From Eublepharis macularius (Eukaryota; Chordata; Lepidosauria; Squamata; Eublepharidae), in the NCBI RefSeq assembly GCF_028583425.1, contig NC_072791.1, positions 13,597,868 to 13,661,867 of the forward strand: a stretch of DNA of 64,000 nt, read 5' to 3'. The position numbers and the translations under genes were made by a program. Below, piece after piece: positions 12,001-20,379 of the stretch; positions within the stretch are counted from its first letter, which is position 1; every line of letters starts with the position of its first letter. Below the pieces are notes generated by a model that made no database searches, was not told the origin of the DNA, and saw nothing but the letters and a program-made list of their open reading frames with translations.

Positions 12001-15000
12001 TTAATTGTAGAAGATCCATTGGAGAACATGCCAAAAGTGATAGATAAGATTAAGGAGTTTGGTGACTTGGCAGGTTTCTTCATTAATAAAAAGAAGTCAA
12101 AGATACTATGTAAAAACATGACTAAGCAGAAACAACAATTGTTAATGGAAACAACGGACTGTGAAGTAACTAGTAAGGTGAAATATTTGGGAGTTGAGCT
12201 GACTGCAAAAAATATAGATTTGTTCAAGAATAATTATGAAAAATTATGGACTCAGATAGAGAGAGACTTGATCAAATGGAATAGACTGAATTTGTCATGG
12301 TTGGGCAGGATTGCAGCAGTTAAGATGAATGTGTTACCAAGAGTAATGTTTTTGTTACAGACAATACCAATCATCAGAGACTCTAAACAATTTGAAAAAT
12401 GGCAGAGGAAAATATCAGATTTTGTTTGGGCAGGCAAGAAGCCTCGAGTGAAAGTAAAAGTTCTACAAGATGCAAAGGAGAGAGGCGGAATGCAACTGCC
12501 CAATCTGAGACTTTACCATGATGCAATCTGCCTAGTTTGGCTAAAAGAGTGGATGACATTAAAGAATAAGAAACTATTAGCCCTAGAGGGATATAAAAAA
12601 ATTTTTGGATGGCACGCATACCTATGGCATGACAAAGTAAAGGTCAACTCGATGTTCCTGCATCATTTCGTAAGGAGAAGTCTATATACAATCTGGAAGA
12701 AGTACAGAACTTACCTACAAGAAGGAACCCCCTTGTGGGTGGTTCCATATGAGGTGATAGATCCGAGAGCTGTGGATAATGAACAACAATGTTTAACGTA
12801 CAAAGAAATAACTAAGATTGAAGTATCTAAACTTAGAATAAAGACGCAAGAGGAACTATCACCTAACTATGATTGGTTCCAGTATAGACAGATTAGAGAC
12901 TTATACAACTCGGACTTTGCAAAAGGGGGCATACGAACAGAGAACTCGGAACTAGAGCAGACCCTTCTTAAAGAAGACAAGAAAAGAATATCCAAGGTAT
13001 ACCAAGTACTGTTGAAATGGTATACTGAGGATGAGATAGTTAAAACACAGATGGTGAAATGGGCTATAAATTTCAATAAAGAAATAACAATGGAGGCATG
13101 GGAATACTTGTGGAAAACTACAATGAAGACAACGACATGCATTAATATTAAAGAGAACATTTTCAAAATGATCTATCGTTGGTACATGACACCAAAGAAG
13201 ATTGCGCTAGGGAACTTGAATACTTCTAATAAATGCTGGAAATGTAAGAAACATGAGGGCTCCCTCTATCATATGTGGTGGTCGTGTGAGGTAGCTAGGC
13301 AGTTCTGGGGGGAAATAATAAGAGAAATGAGTGAAATTTTACAGTTTCAAATAAATAAGAACCCAGAACTCCTGCTGCTAAACTTGGGAATGGAGGGAAT
13401 TCCAGCCCATCATAGGACGTTGATTTTTTATATGACTGCAGCAGCTAGACTTTTGTATGCGCAGAAATGGAAAGTACAAGAAGTGCCAACTATTGAAGAT
13501 TGGATCTACAAATTGCTGTATATGGCTGAAATGGACAAGATGACAAGAAAACTGAGAGATCTGGACTCAGGGCAGTTTAACACAGACTGGGAGAAGCTGA
13601 AACAATATCTGGAGAAGAAATGGGAGGTGGGAGGAAAACTGTGGCAGTTTGAGAACTACTGAAGTATAATAAAAGTATAAAAGAGAGGGGTGACTTTACC
13701 GGGGGAGGAAGAGAAATGTGAATTTATAAGCAGTTAGATTAATTGATTGAGATATATATAGATATGTATAGGTTAACTGATAGAACATTGATAGAGAATA
13801 ATTAATGATAAGGTTTAAACATGAGGATTGAGTAAATAACAATATTTTCTTTCTTTGATAAGATTTATATGCACCAAACTGAATGTACAGAAGAGTTAAA
13901 TTGATTGATTATGCGAGGAGTTATATAGAATTACCATAAAAAGTTGAAATGAGTAATATATAGAGAACAAATCAAATTGTTTGATTTAAATGTGGGAAAT
14001 TTTTATGGTTTATGATATATAGGTTTATATAGAAATATTCAAAACTGGAAAATGGGATAAATTGTTTATCTAAAGACGTATAGTTTGGGTGTATAATAAG
14101 TAAAGGAGTTAAAGATGTACTGCTTAATATAATGGAGAATGTATATCTGTTTTAGACAGAGGAATTTAATAGAAGTAAGGGAAAAGGGACAGAGGGTGGG
14201 AAAGCTGTTGGAAGTCAACAAAAGGGGGGGAAAGGGAGGGGGTTAGAAACGAAAAATTAGGGGAAAATTGACTGTAATGTAAAAATAAAAATGTTCTAAC
14301 CCAATAAAAAAATTTTCAAAAAAAAAAAAAAAGATAGATGTGTTAAAAAAAATATCTTTAGTAGGAATTAAAGGTTTTGGGGATCCATCAACACCATTCC
14401 CTCCCCACAAGGAGTATAGAGTCTCTCAAAAGAAAGAGGAGTCCTTAATGGACCTTCTTCAGGGCCACCTTCGATGGTGTCAGACTGGGATGCTGGCTCT
14501 TGCATGCCTTTGAAGGAGGCTGAGATCCTGTACCATTGTGGCTCTGTCTGGGCTAGGGCTTCCCTTCCCTGTGCTGGAGTGCCTTGCCCCCTCCTCTGCT
14601 CTGGGCCACCAGCGGGATCAGCAGACAGATTCTTCTGGATCCAAGCACTAGCCTCCTTCCCTCTCATGCAGTAACTTTTCTCTTTCTTTTCCCAAAATTA
14701 GGACTTCTGGTTCCCAAACCTGAGAGTATTTCCATCATTCAAGGAAATGGACATCCATTTTTCCAGGACCCAGAAGAAAGAGAGAGATCAGCAGGTACGA
14801 ACCTCTTTGTACGGACCATTTTCTGGTGTATCCGGATAGGACCTCCTTGGCTAGCCTTCATTCACTGGAGAAGAGAGCGATTTTTGAAGAGGAAACAGTC
14901 AAAAATAGATAGGAAAGATTTCTCAAACAGTTAGAACAGAGAACAAAATGTAGGCTTATTGGTGCCTGATCTTGGAGGAAACTTGTATACACTATCCAGT

Positions 15001-18000
15001 TACATTCAACATTTATTTATTTATTTAAATGACTCTCCAGGTAACACAACATGAATTATTAGTAACAAAATTTAAACTAGGATCAGAATATTTCTCAGGA
15101 GAAAAGCAAACCGCAGAACACCTAAGAATGAGAAACCTTTTTGTTCAAAGCCTGATTAAAACGAAAATATTTTCACCAGGTGCTAGAAAGATAACAATAT
15201 AAGCTCCAAGCAAGCTTCTAGAAGGGAGGAGCTACCACTGAAAAGGCCTTGTCTCTGGTGGTGACTGCCAATCTTTCTACTTAGGGGCCCTGAGAGCAGA
15301 GCTGGGGGGGCAGGGAGATCTTAATAGGGTGGTGTTTCTTCTGACTGGCAGTACTCTTTTGGGGAGAGAGGATTGGACTAGGGTGTGATGAGGCCAGGGA
15401 AGGTGATCTTTAGGGAGGCGGGCAGCAGTTCCATCCTTCTATTTGTTGTTTTCTGTGAGTTTTTACCTTTTATCCTGCCTTTTTTCCCAAGGAATACAAA
15501 GCAGAATTGGTGAGATCATTTCATTTTAGAGGTGGGCACGGTCTGAAAAACGGACCTAAATTTGACACGGTCTGGCCTGGTTTGTGGTTCATGAACATGT
15601 GGTTTGTGGGACTTACATTTTCACAAGTTTTAGTCCGTTTGGGCCGATCTGTTGTGCTGTGGTCCATGAGTCTAGACATCCTGGTGCCGATCTGCCAATT
15701 CCCTAGGCAATGGAGGGGACATTTGCAGCCCTTTTTTTAGCACTTAAAAACTTGATAGGCAGCTCTGCTTGCCAATCAGAAAGCTCCCATTCTGCTCTAC
15801 GGAGCAAGGAGCCAGAATTCTGCAACGGAGAGGTGGATGTTCTGCAGCCAATCTTAGCCCTCAAAACCTTGATAGGCAGCTCTGCCTGCCAACCACAGAG
15901 CTCCCATTCTTCAAAGGCGGTCTCACCATCTATGGCAGCCAATCCTAGCTCTTAAAACCTTGATAGCTCTGCCTGCCAACCGCAGAGCTCCCATCCGTCT
16001 CTATGCCAGCAAGAATTAGTTCTCTAGGCAACAGCTGGGAAGGTGACTGTGTAAGGGGGCTCTTTCCCCACCCTATTCTGTTTGATTTTGCCTCATTTTT
16101 TTGATTTTGCCTCACCAACTTTTTGGTGCTGCTAGCCAATGCAAGTCAATTGGCATTTGTGACTCCTGGTATGTACTGCAAGTTTCCTGGAGGTGGCTGC
16201 TTTGCGGGTCTGTAACTCAGACGTCTGAAAAGCAATCTTGACCAAACTTGGAGAGTGGCTGGAGGAGAGGCTGCTGAAGATTCTCTGCGAGTTTGGGCTC
16301 TCTGGATATGAAGGGGGTGGAGCCAGGGCTGCTGGAAGTGACGGGTGACAGACTGGCGGACCGGTCCGTGAATGAGGCTGGCCTGTGAAAAGTTCGTGGT
16401 CTGTGAAAATCGACGGACCATGGGCTGGCAGTCTGTGCTCACCCCTATTCCATTTACTTGCACAACGACCCTGTGAAGTAGGAAAAACTTGGGAAGAGTG
16501 ATTGGTCCGAGACCACTCCAGTGTGCTGTAGATGTAGGCGTCACTTCCAACCCTATGATTCTATGAGTCTGTATGAGTCTGTGATTCAGAAGCAGAGGGG
16601 CAGAGCCAAAGCCTCCCTCTGGGATTGCCCTGCTGGCAACCAGCATTCAGAGAGATGTTGCCTGTAAAGACAGAAGTTCGTCTGAGTCCCCTTGGAATTG
16701 GTAGGCTCGCTGCAGAGAGAGGAAGTGGGATCTTAACAGGTGACAGAGAGAGGGAAGAACTGTTCCGTTTCTAGTTTGCCTCTTCCCAAGAATAGTGTGC
16801 TCAACCTGGCAATCTCCTCTTCCCAAGAATAGTGTGCTCAAGCTGGCAAAAAGAGAATACATGATGAAGGATGTTGTAGCCTAGGGTAGATGTCGGGGTG
16901 GTACGTAAACACCTAGTTTCCTTAACTGAAAACATGTCCCCTGGGCTAGATTGCATCCTAAGGTACTAATGGAACTATGGAACTTACTGGTGTAATTTTG
17001 GAGACTCTTTTTATAACCGACAATCTGTAAGAATCTTTGAGCATCTTTGAGAATTCTTGGAGAGCAGGTAAGGTGCCAGAAGATCGAAGATGGGCATATG
17101 TTGTCCCCATTGTCCAGGAGGGGGAAAAGGAGGATCCAGGTAACTACTGATCTTTCAGCTTCACATCCATACCTGGAAATGTGTTCGAACAAATCCTGAA
17201 CGAATCACTCCTGGAACATTTCAAAAAGCAGGCTGATTACCAGGAGCGAGCCTGGGTTCCTCAAGAGCAAGTCATGCTAGACTGACCTTATATCCTTTTT
17301 AGATTGAGTCACTATTTTGGCAGATGAGGGGAATTCTGCAGACATAGTTTTTCTTGACTTCAGTAAGGGTTTCTTGTCAGCATTTGTTGACAAATGCGAT
17401 TTTGATGCTGCTGCTAAGTGGATTTGTGATTAGGTAACAGGTTGTAGCAAAAGTGTGCTTGTAAATGGTTCTTCATCTTCTTGGAGAGGAATGACAAGCG
17501 GCATAGCCTCAGGGATATGTCCTGGGCCCTCTCTTGTTCAAAGTCTTTATAAATGACTTGGCTGAAGGAATAGAGGGGATACTTGTTAAAGTTCCAAATG
17601 ATACTAAATTAGGATTGGTAGCAAATACTGTAGAAGATGGAATCAAGATTCAGAATGATCTTGACCATCTGGATAACAGATAAAACAAACAAAATGTATT
17701 TCAACACATACAAATACAAAGTTTGTCTTCTAGGTAGAAAACAATGAGTAATTAAAGGCTGGATTATTTATTTATTAATACATGGAAGGATATGTCTCCT
17801 GTTAACAGGATTTCTGTCCTGTTATCAAGAGTTGTTAATGGCCTTTCCCTCTTAATTCTGCTTTTGTTTGAAGGTCTAACGAGTCTCCTCTTTATTCCAG
17901 AGATTGAGGGTACCCAAAGAAAGCCTCAGGAAGAACTGGAAGAACTCCCATTGGAAGGAGAACAGAAGAGAAGCAGCATTGGGACAAAAGGGGAGGAATC

Positions 18001-19894
18001 ATCTCATCAACAAATTCATACAGGAGAGAAACCACATAAATGTGAGCTCTGTGGGAAGAGCTTTGTTCAGAACGGAAACCTTACTGTCCATCAACGAATC
18101 CACATACTGGAGAAACCCTATAATTGCGCCGAGTGTGGAAAGAGCTTTTTTCAGAATGAAGAATTTACTATCCATCAACGAATACATACAAGGGTGAAAC
18201 CGTATAAATGCATGGAATGTGGGAAGAGCTTTGTTCGGAATACACATCTTACTGTCCATCGACGAATCCACACAGGGGAGAAGCCATATAAATGTGTAGA
18301 GTGTGGGAAGAGCTTTGCTCACAGTGCACGTCTTACTATCCATCGACGAAGTCACACAGGGGAGAAACCATATAAATGTGTGGAATGCGGGAAGAACTTT
18401 GCTGACAGTTCATATCTTACTGAACATCAAAGAATCCACACAGGGGAGAAACCATATAAATGTGTGGAGTGCGGGAAGAGTTTTGCTGACAGTTCATATC
18501 TTAATGTCCATCGACGAATCCACACAGGGGAGAAACCATATAAATGCATGGAGTGTGGGAAGAGCTTTACACGGAGTACACATCTTACTCTCCATCAACG
18601 AATACACACAGGTGAGAAGCCATATAAATGTGTGGAGTGTGGGAAGAGCTTTGCTGACAAGTCACATTTTAATGTCCATCGACGAATACACACAGGGGAG
18701 AGACCATATAAATGTGTGGAGTGTGGAAAGACCTTTGCTCATAATCCAGAGCTTACTGTCCACCACCGAATCCATACAGGGGAGAAACCATTTGAATGTT
18801 TTGAGTGTGGGAAGAGCTTTGTTCACAGTCCACAGCTTACTGTTCATCAACGAATACACACAGGGGAGAAACCATATAAATGCATGGAGTGTGGGAAGAG
18901 CTTTGCTCGGAGGGCTCTACTTACTGTTCATCGACAAATCCACACAGGGGAGAAACCATACAAATGTATGGACTGTGGGAAGACATTTGCTCGAAATTCA
19001 AGGCTTACTGTACATCAAAGAATCCACACAGGGGAGAAGCCGTATAAATGTGTAGAGTGTGGGAAGAGCTTTTCTGACAATTCATATCTTATGGACCATC
19101 AACGAACTCACACAGGGGAGAAACCATATAAATGCATGGAGTGTGGGAAGAGCTTTACTCAAAGGGCTCACCGTTCTGTCCATCGACGAATCCACAGAGG
19201 AGAGAAACCATATAAATACAGGGAGAGTGGGAAGACCTTTGCTAAGAGTACACATCTAAGGGACCATCTACGAATCCAGACAGCGGAGAAACCATATAAA
19301 TGTGTGGAGTGTGGGAAGATGTTTGCTCAGAGTACAGCACTTAACGTCCATCAACGAATGCACACAGGGGAGAAACCATATCACTGTGTGGAGTGTGGGA
19401 AGAGCTTTGCTCGGAAGCCACATCTTATTGTCCATCGACGAAGTCACACAGGGGAGAAACCATATAAATGTGTGGAGTGTGGGAAGAGCTTTCCTCAGAT
19501 AGCCCACCTTATTGTCCATCGCCGAATCCACACCGGCGAGAGACCATATCACTGTGTGGATTGTGGGAAGAGCTTTCTTCAGATGGCCCACCTTACTTCC
19601 CATCGACGAAGCCACACAGGGGAGAAACCATATAAATGCATGGAGTGTGGAAAGGCATATGCTTGGAGTACAGAGCTTACTATCCATAAACGTATCCATA
19701 CAGGGGAGAGACCATATAAATGCATCGAGTGTGGGAAGACCTATACACGGAAAAAACATCTTACTGCCCATCGACGAATCCACACAGGGGAGAAGCCATA
19801 TAAACGTATTGAGAATGGAAGACCTTTACTCTCAGTACACAGCTTACTGATCATCGATGAATCTGGACAGGAGAAACCATATAAATGTGTGTAG
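5627..19894 (+). CDS. SCAN-KRAB-C2H2 zinc-finger protein, gene A (multi-exon, intact)
   Basis: Predicted coding exons are 5627-6037, 6209-6251, 7046-7125, 7385-7511, 14702-14794 and 17901-19894. All have GT donors and AG acceptors and compatible phases, summing to 2748 nt, or 915 aa plus stop. Domain order is a SCAN dimerisation domain (about residues 42-125), KRAB-A box (about 179-220), a short KRAB-B-like segment, a charged linker, then 21 C2H2 units from about residue 299. The SCAN domain mediates dimerisation. KRAB recruits TRIM28/KAP1 in the proteins where it has been tested, though function was not read here. A nuclear DNA-binding repressor is therefore the likely role. The start chosen is the ATG at 5627; in-frame codons upstream contain no other ATG in this exon. 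Odd points are one degenerate internal finger, decayed fingers after the stop, and a complete sense-oriented L1 in the fourth intron. It is a paralogue of gene B; no specific symbol can be assigned. Confidence 0.85.
6209..6251 (+). CDS. Gene A coding exon 2: short linker
   Basis: This 43-nt exon lies between acceptor TTTCAG and donor GTAAGA and encodes [14 protein letters not shown]. Length and sequence are conserved in gene B (40703-40745). Together with the 80-nt next exon it keeps frame. Confidence 0.8.
6252..7045. other. Intron 2 of gene A with a small L2 LINE remnant
   Basis: Bases about 6525-6640 translate to a decayed L2 reverse-transcriptase piece ([15 protein letters not shown], then [12 protein letters not shown]), shortened by an internal deletion relative to the copy in gene B (about 42300-42480). 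Nothing else is recognised. Confidence 0.6.
7046..7125 (+). CDS. Gene A coding exon 3: linker
   Basis: This 80-nt exon lies between acceptor CTTCCAG and donor CAG/GTAAGT and encodes [18 protein letters not shown] plus seven further residues. It is conserved in gene B at 42901-42980. There is no recognised domain; it links SCAN to KRAB. Confidence 0.8.
7385..7511 (+). CDS. Gene A coding exon 4: KRAB-A box
   Basis: A 127-nt exon, the classic KRAB-A exon length, following acceptor TTTTCAG and ending at donor G/GTAAGG. It encodes [19 protein letters not shown] followed by [17 protein letters not shown]. The DV and EEW motifs needed for TRIM28 binding in characterised KRAB proteins are present, although the second position of the usual MLE triplet region reads MEE. 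Confidence 0.92.
7512..8194. other. Intron 4 of gene A before the L1: nothing recognised
   Basis: The sequence is paralogous to B 43361-43855 over its first 450 bases. The last 200 bases (about 7985-8190) have no counterpart in B. No gene or complete repeat was seen. Confidence 0.5.
8195..8211 (+). repeat. Target-site duplication, left (L1 copy 1)
   Basis: Seventeen bases, agatagatgtgttaaaa, are repeated perfectly at 14332-14348 directly after the L1 poly-A tail. Confidence 0.95.
8212..9121 (+). promoter_or_regulatory. L1 5' UTR / internal promoter region
   Basis: This is the sequence between the left TSD and the ORF1 ATG. It is noticeably CpG-rich in its first 350 bases compared with surrounding intron, as expected of an L1 internal promoter. 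The promoter role is inferred from the family. Confidence 0.6.
9122..9904 (+). CDS. L1 ORF1 protein (RNA-binding chaperone)
   Basis: 260 aa. In L1s ORF1p is a trimeric nucleic-acid chaperone that coats its own RNA. Residues about 1-100 are rich in K, E, L and V heptads and lack helix breakers, consistent with a coiled coil. Residues from about 103 ([12 protein letters not shown]) match the ORF1 RRM, with the [19 protein letters not shown] segment equivalent to the mammalian PRHIIVRF...MKEKML region. The C-terminal domain follows, with [19 protein letters not shown]. It is shorter than the human protein (338 aa), mainly in the coiled coil. The stop TGA overlaps the ORF2 start as ATGA, a layout suited to termination-reinitiation. 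A coiled-coil prediction would settle the N-terminal boundary. Confidence 0.93.
   Translation: MSKKEWQSAIENLDKKLIDMMKELKDTKLELIKEVKEVTQTVKSELSEVKKGVETISSELQGTKQRVKTVEDAMENLIETQQTEMRLVKGRMSVAETKHMEKQLRFRGLPEVEGKSAQEQMTEVLAEYLGKEEEEIVAILDVAYRVNSRIATQRKLPRDVIVQFTTRNMKERIVTKQFQDPLEIDGKTIIIMKELPRSVLLDRKKYRVLIQTLKDMNIRYRWELPEGVSFEFGGAKKRIRSEREMERFIKDNEKDLPTKP
9901..13662 (+). CDS. L1 ORF2 protein (endonuclease + reverse transcriptase)
   Basis: 1253 aa, close to human ORF2p (1275). The N-terminal apurinic-like endonuclease has its catalytic set: N11 in SWNVNG, E40 in LQETH, D140 and N142 in AGDFNG, and D228-H229 in SDHNPI. The reverse transcriptase shows [48 protein letters not shown] and the catalytic FADD at 695-698. 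A C-terminal Cys-His motif is present (C1112, C1115, H1124, C1129 in [18 protein letters not shown]). These are the nicking and priming activities of target-primed reverse transcription. The start is the ATG inside the ORF1 stop overlap; the ORF is uninterrupted. Closest relative in the window is the truncated L1 at 53975-59311. Confidence 0.97.
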   Translation: MNMECKVLSWNVNGLNSPNKRKNIFHWLLKQKCDIVCLQETHIRKQDVKYLKSGKLGKEFVAASNKKKRGVVLYIKEELQPKFVMRDVEARFVAVECNWNLKRVLVVGLYAPNGAKESFFEDLRKHLDDLVYDQIILAGDFNGVTDLELDKKTTKAQKKRGLLPKLFFELIQQETLEDVWRREYPKTRQFTFYSARHLTLSRIDMIWASKDLALWTKEVEIMPMVGSDHNPIMWKFGKRRKRKAWRINEDLLQESENMEILRRETKFFIQYNVNKEVPTSKVWDAYKAVVRGILMDLNGRARKKKEEKRQEIEEKIKAKEVQLKKRPGKKKIHQEIKILQEQLTAMSNKELEWNLKRLNQKAFEGANKPGKYLAWQLKKKREKKIINKICEENKTYLEQTTISRAFYKFYAKLYNKKEVNKESIASYLEKTKLPEISEAWRNKLNSEVTDEEISMAIQSANLGKAPGPDGLTAKFYKTMANELAPFLKEVMNGVFRDQRIPDTWSEANISLIPKEGQDLTSVKNYRPISLLNNDYKIFAKILAERLKGWLSEVIEEEQAGFLPDRQIRDNLRTVINAIEYYDKRCDKEVGFFFVDAEKAFDNLNWDFLFATMEKLQLGERFIRAIKEIYRDQTAAIVVNDELTKKLTISKGTRQGCPLSPLLFILVLEILMIQIRQDEEIRGIKIKDYSYKVRAFADDIMLIVEDPLENMPKVIDKIKEFGDLAGFFINKKKSKILCKNMTKQKQQLLMETTDCEVTSKVKYLGVELTAKNIDLFKNNYEKLWTQIERDLIKWNRLNLSWLGRIAAVKMNVLPRVMFLLQTIPIIRDSKQFEKWQRKISDFVWAGKKPRVKVKVLQDAKERGGMQLPNLRLYHDAICLVWLKEWMTLKNKKLLALEGYKKIFGWHAYLWHDKVKVNSMFLHHFVRRSLYTIWKKYRTYLQEGTPLWVVPYEVIDPRAVDNEQQCLTYKEITKIEVSKLRIKTQEELSPNYDWFQYRQIRDLYNSDFAKGGIRTENSELEQTLLKEDKKRISKVYQVLLKWYTEDEIVKTQMVKWAINFNKEITMEAWEYLWKTTMKTTTCINIKENIFKMIYRWYMTPKKIALGNLNTSNKCWKCKKHEGSLYHMWWSCEVARQFWGEIIREMSEILQFQINKNPELLLLNLGMEGIPAHHRTLIFYMTAAARLLYAQKWKVQEVPTIEDWIYKLLYMAEMDKMTRKLRDLDSGQFNTDWEKLKQYLEKKWEVGGKLWQFENY
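14332..14348 (+). repeat. Target-site duplication, right (L1 copy 1)
   Basis: A perfect copy of the 17-bp sequence at 8195-8211, immediately downstream of the poly-A tail. Confidence 0.95.
14702..14794 (+). CDS. Gene A coding exon 5: KRAB-B-like segment
   Basis: This 93-nt exon lies between acceptor AAATTAG and donor GCAG/GTACGA. It reads [20 protein letters not shown] and then DPEERERSA. The LLVPKPE start matches KRAB-B/linker exons that follow the A box in vertebrate KZNFs. Gene B keeps only 36 nt of it. Confidence 0.8.
15528..16446. mobile_element. hAT-like non-autonomous DNA transposon with internal repeats
   Basis: The ends are inverted: AGAGGTGGGCAC on the left and GTGCTCACCCCT on the right. 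Three imperfect direct repeats of the phrase TTGATAGGCAGCTCTGC...AGCTCCCAT lie at about 15751-16000. There is no transposase frame. Unit B keeps only the right tip (near 45098-45112), so the insertion predates the duplication and B lost most of it. No clear TSD is visible. Confidence 0.55.
16860..17760 (+). mobile_element. CR1-like LINE fragment (reverse transcriptase), decayed
   Basis: Translation in shifting frames gives CR1 RT signatures: a fragment like [16 protein letters not shown], then VFLDFSKGF and [18 protein letters not shown], then a region like KVPNDTKLG (equivalent to FADDTKLG) and IQNDLDHLD. Several stops and frame changes are present. The same fragment, extending further 3', is at about 46050-47530 in unit B, so it predates the duplication. 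Confidence 0.8.
17901..19894 (+). CDS. Gene A terminal exon: 21-unit C2H2 zinc-finger array
   Basis: Acceptor TTTATTCCAG precedes E-I-E-G. After a 47-residue linker come 21 tandem 28-residue units with HTGEKPYKC linkers. Twenty keep C2H2 geometry. Unit 15 is degenerate (YKYRES for the first Cys pair, QT for the last His), and a further unit before the stop ([11 protein letters not shown]) is also lost. Specificity-region hexamers in order include VQNGNL, FQNEEF, VRNTHL, AHSARL, ADSSYL twice, TRSTHL, ADKSHF, AHNPEL, VHSPQL, ARRALL, ARNSRL, SDNSYL, TQRAHR, then AQSTAL, ARKPHL, PQIAHL, LQMAHL, AWSTEL and TRKKHL. The duplicated ADSSYL pair suggests recent finger duplication. The DNA target is not known. 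Confidence 0.95.
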
Positions 19895-20040
19895 TGTGAA
19901 AAGACGTTTTCTCAGAGATCAGGCCTTATTGTGCATCCGCGAATCCATTCAGCAGAGAAACCATATAAATGGTTAGAGTCTGGAAGAAAGTTGTGTTTGA
20001 AAAAATCATCTTTTCGGTCATCCGGGGAAATGGCAACCTG
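19895..20040 (+). pseudogene. Decayed zinc fingers downstream of the gene A stop
   Basis: Directly after the TAG the frame continues as finger remnants ([14 protein letters not shown], then HSAEKPYKW). The ancestral array was at least one finger longer. The same TAG and remnants occur in unit B (60270-60420), so the shortening predates the duplication. Confidence 0.85.
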
Positions 20041-20221
20041 AACAGGACCATTTTTAAAACAGTCCGTACTTATCTTGTTGTAGATGTATTTATGCCAGTT
20101 CAGAAGAAATGTATTTTTCTATCCATACACCTCTCCTTATGAGGGAGACCTGATAGGTGAATCCATGGAATGCTTGCCTGATTTATTCAGACCCCACCTG
20201 GGTTCTGATAACATCTAACCA

Positions 20222-20304
20222 TGCAATCCTAAGGAGAGTTACTGCAATCTGAGCCCATTGACTTCAATGGGCTCAGACTGGAGTAACTCTCCTTAGGATT
20301 GCAC
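20222..20304. repeat. Foldback repeat (second unit A copy)
   Basis: A palindrome with arms GCAATCCTAAGGAGAGTTAC and its complement around TTGACTTCAATGGG. Same family as 3997-4084. Confidence 0.75.
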
Positions 20305-20379
20305 TGTAAGTCAGCAAGGGCTGTTGCTGGTAAAGTTTGACCACCCCCTTTATACCCATTCCCCCCCCCTTTTCCCACA

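Larger units (their letters stand above)
8212..14331 (+). mobile_element. Full-length L1 LINE with both ORFs open
   Basis: The 6.1-kb element has a CpG-rich 5' UTR of about 0.9 kb (8212-9121), ORF1, ORF2 overlapping ORF1 by four bases, a 3' UTR of about 0.65 kb with a G-rich polypurine tract (about 14175-14245), an AATAAA-like end and a poly-A tail. Perfect 17-bp TSDs flank it. The absence of any stop in either ORF and the unchanged TSDs point to a recent insertion. It lies in the sense orientation inside the intron between the KRAB-A and KRAB-B-like exons of gene A and is absent from unit B. It could be retrotransposition-competent, but activity cannot be read from sequence. Confidence 0.95.
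14795..17900. other. Intron 5 of gene A: transposon and CR1 remnants
   Basis: The intron holds unremarkable sequence shared with unit B (to about 15500), a DNA transposon (15528-16446), a CR1-like 3' scrap (about 16500-16590, CCAACCCTATGATTCTATG) and a CR1 reverse-transcriptase fragment (about 16860-17760). No exon is supported. Confidence 0.6.

Noticed and set aside
15528-16446. LTR interpretation of the repeat with GTGGGCAC ends
   Set aside because: Ends are inverted and not TG...CA, and there is no short TSD; a hAT-like DNA element fits better.
18303-19783. Long alternative frames on both strands over the finger array of gene A, and similar ones over gene B
   Set aside because: Shadows of the 84-bp finger repeat; the proteins are repetitive out-of-frame versions of the finger linker.
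17990-19820. Regular roughly 84-bp repeats resembling a CRISPR-type array
   Set aside because: They are coding C2H2 fingers with HTGEKPYKC linkers in a eukaryotic gene.
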